A stretch of 64,000 nucleotides of DNA from Streptomyces sp. MA5143a. Lineage in GTDB: Bacteria > Actinomycetota > Actinomycetes > Streptomycetales > Streptomycetaceae. Location of the stretch: positions 62,001 through 126,000 of the forward strand of contig NZ_OLMK01000088.1 in assembly GCF_900290235.1 (NCBI RefSeq). Reading direction: 5' to 3'. The first letter of the stretch is position 1. The number at the start of each line of letters is the position of its first letter. A program made the translations under genes and the position numbers. A model generated the notes under the pieces. It saw only the letters and a list, made by a program, of their open reading frames with translations. It was not told the DNA's origin and searched no databases. Positions 50,214-59,036 of this stretch are shown in pieces.

Positions 50214-51551
50214 GTGGAGGCGACGATTTCGCGGGTGCGGCAGGGCACCATACCTCCGGTCATAGCGGCGCGCTGGGCGCTGTGGACGTTCGTCATCGTC
50301 AACGTGGTGATCGTCGAGATCTTGTTCCTCACCGCCGGGACCGGCAAGAACGGGACGCTCACGGTCGCCAAGTTCTTCGGTCTGCACGCCGCCGTGCTGA
50401 TGCTGTTCCAGCTGCTGCTGGTGGCCCGGCTGCCGTGGCTCGACCGGCGTATCGGCATGGACCGGCTGACGGTGTGGCACCGCTGGGTCGGCTTCACCCT
50501 GCTGTGGACCCTCCTCACGCACGCCGTGCTGGTGGTGCTGGGCTACGCGCGGCTCGACAGCGCGTCGATGACGAAGACGTTCTTCGCGCTGGCCGGGGTG
50601 CCGGCGTCGCTGCTCGGCATGCTCGCCGCGGCGATCGTCGTCGTGATCGCCGCGGTCTCCGCCCGGCAGGTGCGGCGGCGGCTGCGGTACGAGACGTGGC
50701 ACGGCCTGCACCTGCTGCTGTACGTGGCGTTGGGGCTGGCGTTCGTGCACCAGTTGCAGGAGACGACGACGTTCAGCTCCTCCGCGTTCGCGACGGTCTA
50801 CTGGTGGGCGCTGTGGCTGTTCGCGTTCGGCGCGCTGGTGACGGGGCGGATCGTGATGCCGGTGTGGCGCAACGCCTATCACCGGTTCGAGGTCGCGGCC
50901 GTGGTGCCGGAGTCGGACTCCGTGGTGTCGGTGCTCGTCACCGGACGCCACCTCGACAAACTGCCCGCGAGGGCCGGTCAGTTCTGCATCTGGCGGTTCC
51001 CCGGACACAACCACTGGTGGCTGGCCAACCCGTTCTCCCTGTCGGCGGCGCCCGACGGCCGTACCCTGCGGCTGACCGCCAAGGCCGTCGGCGGCGCCAG
51101 CGCCGGACTGCGGCACGTCCCGGTCGGGAGCCGCGCGTTCGTCGAGGGACCGTACGGGGCGTTCACGTCGCTGCACCGGACGCGGCCCGGCGCGCTGCTG
51201 ATCGCGGGCGGGGTGGGGATCACTCCGGTGCGCGCCCTGCTGGAGGAGGAGGCGGCCGACGACGTCGTCGTCCTCTACCGGGTGCGCAGCGAGGAGGACG
51301 CCGTGCTGGGCGACGAGGTCCGGACACTGGTCGAGGGCCTCGGTGGGCGGCTGCACCTGCTCGCCGGCCGCACCGGGGAGGGCGCCCCGCCGTTCGCCCC
51401 GGAGAACCTGCGGGCGCTGGTTCCCGACGTGGCCGAACGCGATGTGTACGTGTGCGGTCCGCCGGCGATGACGACGGCCGTGCTCACCTCGCTGCGCGCG
51501 TTGAAGGTGCCCCCGCGGCAGGTGCACGCCGAACGGTTCGGGCTGGCCTGA
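50214..51551 (+). CDS. Ferric reductase-like membrane flavoprotein
   Basis: 445 residues. Six or so helices with haem-type histidines (TVWHRWVGFTLLWTLLTHAV, YETWHGLHLLLYVALGLAFVH), then a ferredoxin-NADP reductase module: FAD site NPFSLSAAP, FVEGPYGAF, NADP site LIAGGVGITPVRALL and end DVYVCGPPAMTTAVL. Transfers electrons from NADPH via FAD and haem across the membrane, to iron or another acceptor. GTG 50214 follows AAGGGGAAGC. Monocistronic. Confidence 0.87.
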   Translation: MEATISRVRQGTIPPVIAARWALWTFVIVNVVIVEILFLTAGTGKNGTLTVAKFFGLHAAVLMLFQLLLVARLPWLDRRIGMDRLTVWHRWVGFTLLWTLLTHAVLVVLGYARLDSASMTKTFFALAGVPASLLGMLAAAIVVVIAAVSARQVRRRLRYETWHGLHLLLYVALGLAFVHQLQETTTFSSSAFATVYWWALWLFAFGALVTGRIVMPVWRNAYHRFEVAAVVPESDSVVSVLVTGRHLDKLPARAGQFCIWRFPGHNHWWLANPFSLSAAPDGRTLRLTAKAVGGASAGLRHVPVGSRAFVEGPYGAFTSLHRTRPGALLIAGGVGITPVRALLEEEAADDVVVLYRVRSEEDAVLGDEVRTLVEGLGGRLHLLAGRTGEGAPPFAPENLRALVPDVAERDVYVCGPPAMTTAVLTSLRALKVPPRQVHAERFGLA

Positions 51552-51628
51552 CGGGGTCGTTGAGGGGTGAACGGAGCGCCGTGGCCGCCGGGGAGGCGGG
51601 CCGCGGCGCTCCTCCGTGTGTCATGCGG

Positions 51629-51733
51629 CTAGTGCTGTGACCGGGCAGGTTTGCCGGGAAGCTCGCGGCGTCACGCCGCGAGGTGCCGCGCCGGGCGTCG
51701 CGAGCCGGTGAACCTTTCCGGTCACAGCACTAG
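51629..51733. mobile_element. MITE-like 105-bp element with 16-bp terminal inverted repeats
   Basis: Exact terminal repeats CTAGTGCTGTGACCGG (51629-51644) and its complement (51718-51733), with symmetry continuing inward for about 14 bases at 9 matches, and a central hairpin CTCGCGGCG-TCA-CGCCGCGAG (51662-51682). Ends sit at CTAG/TA, as for IS630/mariner-type elements that duplicate TA. No coding capacity. It lies between two genes and could also act as a terminator. Confidence 0.75.
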
Positions 51734-51765
51734 AGTCCGGGCAGCACGCGTCGAAGGGGAGAGCC

Positions 51766-51966
51766 ATGGCCAAGGTCAACGTCAGTCTGGATGCCGAACT
51801 GGTGGTGGAGGTGATGGTCCTGGCCGGGGTGGGATCGCCCCAGGACGCCGTGGAGCTGGTCGTGCGGGACTACATCGCCCGCGGTCATCGTACGGAGGCG
51901 CGGGTCGAGCGGACCGACCAGAACCTGCGCGAGGTCGAGGTGCGACCGCAGGACCCGCAGGGCTGA
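51766..51966 (+). CDS. VapB-like ribbon-helix-helix protein, no toxin partner
   Basis: 66 residues, ATG 51766 after GGGGAGA. MAKVNVSLDAELVVEVMVLA GV then AVELVVRDYIARGH is the antitoxin-type RHH pattern. The usual PIN toxin gene is absent downstream, so it is an orphan or an independent repressor. Confidence 0.7.
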   Translation: MAKVNVSLDAELVVEVMVLAGVGSPQDAVELVVRDYIARGHRTEARVERTDQNLREVEVRPQDPQG

Positions 51967-52028
51967 TCACGTCCGGAGTCGCCGCCCCGGTCGGTTGGTG
52001 GTCGACGTAGGGGCGTGAGGAAGACGTG

Positions 52029-52055
52029 GGGCCCCGCACCTGGTGTGCGGGGCCC
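52029..52055. terminator. Bidirectional terminator
   Basis: Eleven-base arms GGGCCCCGCAC / GTGCGGGGCCC between the convergent RHH and delta-60 genes. Confidence 0.75.
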
Positions 52056-52069
52056 TCCGGGTGGGCGGG

Positions 52070-54118
52070 TCAGGGGCAGCTGAGGCGGATGTCGCCCGGG
52101 TCCGTGGTGCAGGTGTCCGTGTTGGGGCCGCCGTTGGCGGTGTCGTTGCCGGTGACGTTGTCGACGGTGTTGAGGTTGTCGGTGCCGTAGTTGCCGATCA
52201 GGTTGTCGTTGCCCGGGCCCCCGTTGAGGGTGTCGTTGCCGAGGCCGCCGTCGAGGCGGTCGTTGCCGTAGCCGCCGTGGACGGTGTCGTTGCCCGAGCT
52301 CGCGTTGACGGTGTCGTCGCCGCCGAGGGCGCAGATCACGTCGTTGCCCGAGGTGCCGGTGATGCTGTCGTTGCCGCTGGTGCCTACGCGGGTGCAGCCG
52401 CGGGCGTTGTTGACGGTGGTGGTCGCGGTCGCGGTGTTGTTGCCGGACGCGGGGTCGCTCTGGGTGGCGGTGACCGTGGCGTGGTCGGTGAGGGTGCCGG
52501 TGGCGCGGGGTTCGGCGGCGACCGTCACGGTGACGCCGGCGCCCGGGGCGAGGGTGCCGAGGGAACAGGTCGCGCCGCCCGCGGTGGTGGTGCAGGTGCC
52601 CTGGCCGGTGGTCGCCGAGACGACCGAGACGGCGACGCCGCCGAGCATGTCGGACAGGGACACGTTGGTGGCGGAGGTCGTGGTGCTGGTGTTGGTCACC
52701 CGCACGCTGTAGGTGGCCCGGTCACCGATGCTGACCGTGGCCGGGCCGGACTTGGTGACCGACAGGTCCACGCCGGTGGGTGGCGGGGCGCTGCCGCCCC
52801 CTTCGAAGCGGGCCAGGGCGAAGTCCCTGTCCGGGCCGCCCGAGCCGGCGGCGACGATCTTCCCGTCCGGCTGGAGGGCGAGGCCCTGGGCGGCGTCGGC
52901 GCCGCCGAAGTCCGCGGTCGCCACTCCCCCGGTGCCGAAGCCGCTGTCCTGGCTGCCGTCGGGGTTGTAGCGCAGGACGGCGAAGTCGCCGCCGGGCCCG
53001 TTGCCGCCGGCGACGACGATGCGGCCGTCGCCCGGCTGGAGCGCCAGACCGGAGGCTCCGCCGCCGCCGGAGGTGAGCACCCTGCCGTCGCCGTCGAAGC
53101 CCGTGTCCAGGGCGCCGCCCGGTTGGTAGCGGGCCAGGGCGAACCTGCCGCCGCTCCCGCCGGCGGCGACGATCTTCCCGTCGGGCTGGACCGCGAGCCC
53201 GTGGACGGACTCGTAGTCGCCGAAGTCGGTGCGTTCGATGCCGTCGCCGCTGAAGGTGGGGTCCAGGGTCCCGCTCGCGGTGTAGCGCAGGACGACGAAG
53301 TCGAAGCGGGTCACTCCCACCTGACCGCCGACGAGGATCTTGCCGTCGGGCTGGAGCGCCAGGGCGCTGGCGTCGCCGCCCTCGTCGAGGCTGGGTGCCG
53401 GGTCGGTGGTCACGGAGCCGTCGCCGCCGCCGAAGGCCGTGTCCGGGGAGCCGTCGGCGTTGTAGCGGGCCAGCGCGACCCGGCCGCCGCTGGTACCGGC
53501 GACGACGATGCGGCCGTCGGGTTGCACGGCCACGTCACGGGCCTCGTCCGGGCCGCCGAAGTCGGTGAAGACCCTGCCGTCGCCGTCGCCGAAGGACGCG
53601 TCGAGGGTGCCGTCGGGGTTGTAGCGGGCGACCGTGAACCAGCAGCAGTTCTCCCATCCCCGCCAGCTGCTGCCCACCACGACGATCCTGCCGTCGGGTT
53701 GCAGCGCGACGGCCTGTGCCTCGCTCCACTGGAGGTCCGGTTCCATGTTGTTGATCGGGGTGGTCACGAGGCCGTCGTCGCTGAAGGTGGGGTCCAGGGT
53801 GCCGTCGGCGTTGTGGCGGGTCAGCGCGAAGCGGCCCTCGGTCAGCGAGTAGTCGGCGGACGAGCCGACGGAGACGATCTTCCCGTCGGCCTGTACGGCC
53901 ACGTCGTGGGCGCGGTCGTCGTCGGCGAAGCCGGTGAGTACCTTGCCGTCGCCGCTGAAGGCGGGATCCAGGTCGCCGGGCGCCGCGGCCGCGGTGCCGG
54001 GGAGGGCCAGGAGGAGCGCCAGGACGGTCGCGGTGACGGCCCCGGCTCTCACCGACGGGGACCGGCGCCGGCGTTCGCCGTGTCGCCGCCCCGTCGGACG
54101 CAGGTGAGGTGTCAGCAT
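52070..54118 (-). CDS. Secreted delta-60 repeat / DUF11 / RTX-repeat protein
   Basis: 682 residues. Signal peptide GAVTATVLALLLALPGTAAA. About eight delta-60 repeats of roughly 50 residues (GDLDPAFSGDGKVLTGFADD; each with LQPDGKIVVAG and RYN-DG-LD--F) form a propeller or solenoid. Then a DUF11 domain (DLSVTKSGPATVSIGDRATY) and C-terminal RTX calcium repeats (GNDSITGTSGNDVICALGGD, NDRLDGGLGNDTLNGGPGND). Typical of large extracellular or wall-associated proteins; the RTX part should fold on calcium. Function unknown. Confidence 0.88.
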   Translation of the reverse strand: MLTPHLRPTGRRHGERRRRSPSVRAGAVTATVLALLLALPGTAAAAPGDLDPAFSGDGKVLTGFADDDRAHDVAVQADGKIVSVGSSADYSLTEGRFALTRHNADGTLDPTFSDDGLVTTPINNMEPDLQWSEAQAVALQPDGRIVVVGSSWRGWENCCWFTVARYNPDGTLDASFGDGDGRVFTDFGGPDEARDVAVQPDGRIVVAGTSGGRVALARYNADGSPDTAFGGGDGSVTTDPAPSLDEGGDASALALQPDGKILVGGQVGVTRFDFVVLRYTASGTLDPTFSGDGIERTDFGDYESVHGLAVQPDGKIVAAGGSGGRFALARYQPGGALDTGFDGDGRVLTSGGGGASGLALQPGDGRIVVAGGNGPGGDFAVLRYNPDGSQDSGFGTGGVATADFGGADAAQGLALQPDGKIVAAGSGGPDRDFALARFEGGGSAPPPTGVDLSVTKSGPATVSIGDRATYSVRVTNTSTTTSATNVSLSDMLGGVAVSVVSATTGQGTCTTTAGGATCSLGTLAPGAGVTVTVAAEPRATGTLTDHATVTATQSDPASGNNTATATTTVNNARGCTRVGTSGNDSITGTSGNDVICALGGDDTVNASSGNDTVHGGYGNDRLDGGLGNDTLNGGPGNDNLIGNYGTDNLNTVDNVTGNDTANGGPNTDTCTTDPGDIRLSCP

Positions 54119-54367
54119 GTGCGAAAGCCTTCCGCCGGTCGCACACAGTGACGACCGCCAGGGGAGGGGTTGCGCTCACCGGGCGCAGGAATCCATCCCC
54201 GCGGGTGAGGACGGGGCGGAAGAGCCCGGCTGAACCGCGGACGCCACGGTCGGTGTCGCGTACCAGGCGGGGCCGGTGTCGTTCTCCGTGGCCGCGAGCC
54301 CACCTCTTGCGCCCGCCCCGTCCCCGCCACCCAGTCGGATCGCGCATGGATCGCACAGGGGTGGGGC

Positions 54368-55159
54368 TCAGCGGGAGGCGCGCTGGGCCTCGATCACCCG
54401 GTGGACGGCCGGGTTGTCGCCGGCGCGTCGGTGGGAGCGGGCCGCGACGTCAGGGAACTGGACGGCGAGGGCGCAGCGCAGCCGCAGTTCGAGAGGGGCG
54501 ACGTTCAGTTCGGCCCGGTTGTCCTCCACGGCGCGCAGGACGCCCTCGGCGACGTCGTCCGGGGAGACGGTGCGTACGCCGCTGGGCACCTCGGCGCCGG
54601 TGGCGGCGAACATGCCCGCGTCGCGGACGAAGCCGGGCTGGACGAGGGAGACGCCGACGCCGGTGTCGTGGAGGTCGATGCGCAGGCTGTGCGCGAAGCC
54701 GCGCAGACCGAACTTGGAGGCGGTGTAGAGGGACGAGTAGGGGGTGGCGGCCTTGCCGGACATGGAGCCGACGAAGGCGAGGTGGCCGCGACGCCGCGCG
54801 ACCATGCCGGGGGCGAGGAGCCGGGACAGCAGGACGGGGGCGGTGAGGTTGACGGCGAGGGCGCGCTCGATCTGGTCCGGTGTGTAGTCGAGGAGGTCTC
54901 CGCTCGCCGGGAGGGCGGCGTTGGCGACGAGGACGTCGATGTCCGGGCAGCGGTCGGCGAGCCGGGTGATGTCGTCGGGGTCCGAGAGGTCCGCGACGAC
55001 GGCGCGGGCGCCGACCTCCGCCGCGAGGGTCTCCAGCGGACCGGGCTGACGTCCGGTCACCACCAGCGTGGCGTTCGACCGGGCGAGCCGGTGCGCGAGG
55101 GCGCGGCCGATGCCTCCCGTCGCGCCGGTGAGCAGAACTGTCGCTCCAGCGATGTGCAT
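54368..55159 (-). CDS. Short-chain dehydrogenase/reductase
   Basis: 263 residues, ATG 55159 after GGAGG. Cofactor motif TGATGGIGRALAHRLA, VLVANAALP, catalytic Ser in FVGSMSGKAA and YTASK. NADP-type preference is suggested by TGRQP after strand 2. Divergent from the aldo-keto reductase gene across a region rich in TTGGCAA sites; part of the putative tailoring group. Confidence 0.9.
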   Translation of the reverse strand: MHIAGATVLLTGATGGIGRALAHRLARSNATLVVTGRQPGPLETLAAEVGARAVVADLSDPDDITRLADRCPDIDVLVANAALPASGDLLDYTPDQIERALAVNLTAPVLLSRLLAPGMVARRRGHLAFVGSMSGKAATPYSSLYTASKFGLRGFAHSLRIDLHDTGVGVSLVQPGFVRDAGMFAATGAEVPSGVRTVSPDDVAEGVLRAVEDNRAELNVAPLELRLRCALAVQFPDVAARSHRRAGDNPAVHRVIEAQRASR

Positions 55160-55201
55160 CGACGCCGCCTCCTGTCCGGGGGTTGCCCATCAGGGCACTG
55201 C

Positions 55202-55262
55202 TTGGCAATAAGTTGACTGCACTTATTGAGCATTGGCAAGTAGATTGCCAGACTGGTGGCAA
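55202..55262. promoter_or_regulatory. Cluster of TTGGCAA sites between SDR and AKR genes
   Basis: TTGGCAA at 55202-55208; a perfect TGGCAA-N5-TTGCCA palindrome at 55234-55250; TGGCAA again at 55257-55262. The same word recurs at 58963-58982 and 63534-63645. Confidence 0.65.
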
Positions 55263-55298
55263 CGATTTTCCAAGACGGCGGCTCACAAGGTGGTTCTC

Positions 55299-56291
55299 AT
55301 GGAACAGCGGGAGATGCGCAGGATCGGTCGCGACGTCTCGGTGGTGGGACTCGGCACCTGGCAACTGGGCGCCGACTGGGGCGAGGTGGCCGAGGACGAG
55401 GCCCTCGCCGTGCTCGACGCCGCCGTGGACTCGGGGGTGACGTTCCTCGACACGGCGGACGTCTACGGGGACGGGCGCAGCGAACGGCTCATCGGCTCCT
55501 TCCTCGGGCAGCTCGGGCCCGACCGCGCCGCCGGCCTCCTCGTGGCGACGAAGATGGGGCGGCGCGCCCGGCAGGACCCGGCCGAGTTCACCCTGGACAA
55601 CTTCCGCGCCTGGACGGACCGTTCACGGGACAACCTGGGCGTGGAGACCCTCGACCTGGTCCAGCTGCACTGCCCGCCCACGCCCGTCTTCTTCTCGGGG
55701 GCGGTGTACGACGCTCTGGACACCCTCGTCGAGGAGGGACGCGTGGCGGCGTACGGGGTGAGCGTGGAGACGTGCGAGGAGGCGCTCGCCGCGATCGCCC
55801 GGCCGCATGTGGCCAGTGTGCAGATCATCCTCAACGCCTTCCGGCGCAGGCCGCTGGAGCGGGTGCTCCCGGCGGCCCGGGAGGCCGGTGTGGGGATCAT
55901 CGCCCGTGTCCCGCTCGCCTCCGGGCTGCTGTCGGGCCGGTACCGCCGGGACACGGTGTTCGGCGCCGAAGACCACCGCACGTACAACCGCCGTGGGGAG
56001 TCGTTCGACGTGGGTGAGACGTTCTCCGGCGTCGACTACGAGCTGGGGGTCGAGGCGGCCGCCGAGTTCGCGGCGCTCGTGCCCGAGGGGGCGACACCGG
56101 CGCAGGCCGCGCTGCGCTGGGTGGTGCAGCAACCGGGGGTGACCTCGGTGATCCCCGGTGCGCGCACGCCGGAGCAGGCCCGCGCCAACTCCGAGGCGGC
56201 GCGGCTGCCCGCCCTGCCGGAGGTGACCCTGAAGGCGGTCGAGGAGCTCTACGACCGCCGGATCAGGGGCCTGGTGCACGACCGCTGGTGA
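55299..56291 (+). CDS. Aldo-keto reductase
   Basis: 330 residues from ATG 55299 (AAGGTGG upstream). AKR barrel with DTADVYGDGRSERLIG (Asp and Tyr of the tetrad), LVATKMG (Lys), LVQLHCPPTP (His) and C-terminal cofactor segment SVIPGARTPEQARANSEA. Reduces a carbonyl with NADPH, or oxidises a sugar or alcohol. Shares a control region with the divergent SDR. Confidence 0.9.
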   Translation: MEQREMRRIGRDVSVVGLGTWQLGADWGEVAEDEALAVLDAAVDSGVTFLDTADVYGDGRSERLIGSFLGQLGPDRAAGLLVATKMGRRARQDPAEFTLDNFRAWTDRSRDNLGVETLDLVQLHCPPTPVFFSGAVYDALDTLVEEGRVAAYGVSVETCEEALAAIARPHVASVQIILNAFRRRPLERVLPAAREAGVGIIARVPLASGLLSGRYRRDTVFGAEDHRTYNRRGESFDVGETFSGVDYELGVEAAAEFAALVPEGATPAQAALRWVVQQPGVTSVIPGARTPEQARANSEAARLPALPEVTLKAVEELYDRRIRGLVHDRW

Positions 56292-56329
56292 CAGCCGGGG
56301 CCTGGCGGGGAGGCCCAGGCTCATGCGCA

Positions 56330-56357
56330 TGGCCCACGGGGAGCCCCCCGTGGGCCA
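56330..56357. terminator. Terminator between convergent AKR and flavoprotein genes
   Basis: Twelve-base arms TGGCCCACGGGG / CCCCGTGGGCCA, loop 4. Confidence 0.8.
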
Positions 56358-56377
56358 CTGTCGTGAGCGGTGGGACG

Positions 56378-57631
56378 TCAGACCGTGTCGAGGAGTGCGT
56401 CCGTGAAGTCGTTGCGGAACGTGCCGGACGGGTCGTACTTGCGGGCCAACTGGGCGAACACGCCGATCTGTTCGTAGAGCGCGGCGATCTCCCTCGGGGC
56501 GAGGGCGGTCAGCTTGCCCCAGTGCGGTCGGGCGCCGAGCGGCATCAGGGCGTCCTCGACGTCGGCGATGAGAGGCTGGACGCGGGCGAGGTCCTTGACC
56601 CAGGTGAAGTGGAAGGTGACGGAGTCCCTCCCGTGGGCGGGGCTCAGCCAGAGGTCGTCGGCGCGGACCGTGCGCACCTCCGCGATGTGCAGGGCGGGAG
56701 CGAGGCGCTGTCCGAGGGCCCGCAGAGCGGCGATCGCGGCGGGGGCCGCGGCGCGCGGCAGGTAGTACTCGGACTGGAGCTCCTCCCCGGCGCCCGGGGT
56801 CAGCTCGGGCCGGAAGTGCGGGAGCCGTTCGCACCACGGCCCCGGCACGTCGAGTTGCTCGGTGCTGAACTCCGGGGGCATACCGGGTACCGGGTTCATC
56901 GGCCGGTCGGCGGGGCGGCCGCCGCTCCAGCCGCTGTCGGGCCGGTCCAGCCTGCGCTTCAGCCAGACCTGGGCCTCCTCCCCACCCCAGTCGGTGAAGA
57001 CGCTGACGCTGTGGGCCGCGCCGGACACCGCGTCGAAGTGGGCGGCCACCTCGTCGAGCGGGACGGCGACGCGGACGCGCTGTGCCATCGCGTAGCTCGG
57101 CTCGATGTCGAGGGTGAGCCGGGTGACGATGCCGAGGGCGCCGAGCGCCACCACGGCGCCCGGGAAGAGGTCCGGGTCCGCGTCCCGGCTCAGCTCGACC
57201 AGATCGCCTTCGGGGCCGACCAGTTGCAGCGCGCGGACCGACGCGGCGAGGCAGCGCTGGGTGTCGCCGGAGCCATGGGTGCCGGTGGCGACGCTGCCGG
57301 CGACGGAGATGTGCGGCAGCGACGCCAGGTTGGCGAGGGCGAGACCGGCACGCTCCAGGACGGAGATGACGTCCGCGTAGCGCAGGCCCGCGGAGACGGT
57401 GACGGTCGAGGCGTCCGGGTCGAGGTCGACGGTGGGCGGCAGGGCGTCCAGGCGGACCAGATCGCCTCTGGTGTCGGCGACGGCGCTGAAGGAGTGGCCG
57501 CTGCCGACGGCCCGTATGCGGGCGCTGTCCGCCACGGTGCGGCGCAGTTCGTCCACGCTGCGCGGGCGGTGCCAGCGCGCGGCGCCGAAGGTGAGGTTCC
57601 CGGCCCAGTTGGTGGCCGTGTCGAGCGTCAT
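56378..57631 (-). CDS. Alditol oxidase-like covalent flavoprotein
   Basis: 417 residues from ATG 57631 (GGAG upstream), the same length class as S. coelicolor AldO. VGSGHSFSAVA places His46 at the covalent FAD site; ASLPHISVAGSVATGTHGSG, TDWGGEEAQVWLKRR, GELQSEYYLPR and RPHWGKL are AldO-family marks. Such enzymes oxidise the terminal alcohol of sugar alcohols with oxygen. Likely co-transcribed with the upstream GT2 gene (119-base gap). Confidence 0.9.
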   Translation of the reverse strand: MTLDTATNWAGNLTFGAARWHRPRSVDELRRTVADSARIRAVGSGHSFSAVADTRGDLVRLDALPPTVDLDPDASTVTVSAGLRYADVISVLERAGLALANLASLPHISVAGSVATGTHGSGDTQRCLAASVRALQLVGPEGDLVELSRDADPDLFPGAVVALGALGIVTRLTLDIEPSYAMAQRVRVAVPLDEVAAHFDAVSGAAHSVSVFTDWGGEEAQVWLKRRLDRPDSGWSGGRPADRPMNPVPGMPPEFSTEQLDVPGPWCERLPHFRPELTPGAGEELQSEYYLPRAAAPAAIAALRALGQRLAPALHIAEVRTVRADDLWLSPAHGRDSVTFHFTWVKDLARVQPLIADVEDALMPLGARPHWGKLTALAPREIAALYEQIGVFAQLARKYDPSGTFRNDFTDALLDTV

Positions 57632-57750
57632 GAGTACTCCGATCAGCAGTCGTCGTGGCACCCGCGCCGCGCGGATCGGCGCTCGGCCGGCGCGCGGCCG
57701 GTGGGGCATCGCGCCGGGGCGGGCTCCGCCCCGGTCTGGTTTCGTCTCGG

Positions 57751-58944
57751 CTACGCGGCCGGGCCCTGGTCGATCTGGGAGGACACCTTGACGGCGACGC
57801 GGTCGGCCTCGCGCAGGACGGCGTCCCGGTAGCGGGGGCTCAGCCGCGCCACCGGGGGAAGGACGTGGCACTCGTCGGCGTCGCCGTCCGGGTGGGGCAG
57901 CGCGAAGCCGGCGAGCGGCAGCACGGTCAGCTCGGCGTGGGTGTCGAACAGGGCGGCGACGTCCGGTGCGGCGGTCCGCGTGGCGGGGTCGACCGCCGCG
58001 CCGACGACCACGAGGCTCCTGCCGTTCGCCGTGCCGCGCACGGTTCCCAGAACGTGGCGCGGGCCGAACCCCGCTGCCGCGGCCTTCAGTTCGCGTCGTA
58101 CGTCGGGCAGGACGCGGGCGGTCTCCCGCCAGCCGAAGGAGAGGGCGAGTTCGAGCTCCAGGCGGGGCCACTTGGCCAGGTAGTAACGGTTGTTGCGCTG
58201 TGCGGTGCGGCCGTTGTCCTGGACGCTGCGCAGATGCGGCAGATGCAGCCCGTACACCTCCTCGCCGAGGACGATCGGGGTGCCGGTCAGGGCCACCCGC
58301 AGGGCCCACTCCTGGTCCTCGGGTCCCCAGCCCTGGAAGCCCTCGTCGTAGGTGAGGTCGTGGCGCCGGATGGTCGCGGTGGGGGCGGCGACGAGTCCGC
58401 CGCGAGCGTAGACCCAGGGGAAACGGTGGAAGGCGGTGGTGTTGTCGGCGTTCCAGCGGTCGTCCATCACGACGTGGTCCCGTGCCTCCAGCTCGGCGAG
58501 GACCTCCCGGTAGTGACCGAAGGGGGCGAGTTCGACGTGCTCGACGTCCGTCTCGACCACGTCGTCGTAACCGATCATCTGCCCGACGACGCACACGTCC
58601 TGGCCGTGCGCGTAGTGCCGTTCGTACAGGTTGTCGAGGAAGCGGGTGGGCAGCACCATGTCGGCGTCCAGGATGAGCGTGACCTGGCCGCGGGCCTGGC
58701 GCATCGCCAGGTTCCTCGCCTTGCAGAGGTTCCAGTCGTCCGCCGAGAGGGTCGAGACGATGGTGAGCCGGTCGGTGAACTCCTGGCATACGGAGACGAA
58801 TTCGGGTGAGTACTCCATCGCGCCGATGAGGACCTCGAAGTCGCGGTGGTCCATCGTCTGTTCGGCCAGCGCCGACAGGACGAGGCGGATGTTGTCCAGC
58901 CGCTGCTTGTAAGGGATCACGACACTGAACTTCAAGTCATCCAT
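57751..58944 (-). CDS. Family 2 glycosyltransferase
   Basis: 397 residues from ATG 58944. GT-A fold: FSVVIPYKQRLDNIRLVLSA, DDWNLCKARNLAMRQARGQV, metal-binding DADM in LILDADMVLPTRF, and GWGPEDQEWALRV (acceptor/ED base). Usually a soluble cytosolic transferase; the C-terminal 110 residues are a separate extension without recognised fold. Divergent from an MFS gene with the 20-bp TGTTGCC-N6-GGCAACA palindrome between. Confidence 0.87.
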   Translation of the reverse strand: MDDLKFSVVIPYKQRLDNIRLVLSALAEQTMDHRDFEVLIGAMEYSPEFVSVCQEFTDRLTIVSTLSADDWNLCKARNLAMRQARGQVTLILDADMVLPTRFLDNLYERHYAHGQDVCVVGQMIGYDDVVETDVEHVELAPFGHYREVLAELEARDHVVMDDRWNADNTTAFHRFPWVYARGGLVAAPTATIRRHDLTYDEGFQGWGPEDQEWALRVALTGTPIVLGEEVYGLHLPHLRSVQDNGRTAQRNNRYYLAKWPRLELELALSFGWRETARVLPDVRRELKAAAAGFGPRHVLGTVRGTANGRSLVVVGAAVDPATRTAAPDVAALFDTHAELTVLPLAGFALPHPDGDADECHVLPPVARLSPRYRDAVLREADRVAVKVSSQIDQGPAA

Positions 58945-58962
58945 ACCAAGAGTGTGACCCAA

Positions 58963-58982
58963 TGTTGCCTAACTTGGCAACA
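58963..58982. promoter_or_regulatory. Palindrome TGTTGCC-N6-GGCAACA between GT2 and MFS genes
   Basis: Perfect seven-base arms, 18 bases before the GT2 start and 54 before the MFS start. It contains TTGGCAAC, the word shared with the other sites. Confidence 0.7.
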
Positions 58983-59036
58983 CTGTGCCTGAATAGTCAG
59001 CAAGCTTTTCGGAGTCGCTCGACGAGGTGGAAGTCA

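Noticed and set aside
56378..58789. Single 803-residue minus frame covering two enzymes
   Set aside because: The first half is an Arg/Pro-rich shadow of the GT2 gene in another frame; AldO-type homology and RBS start at 57631.
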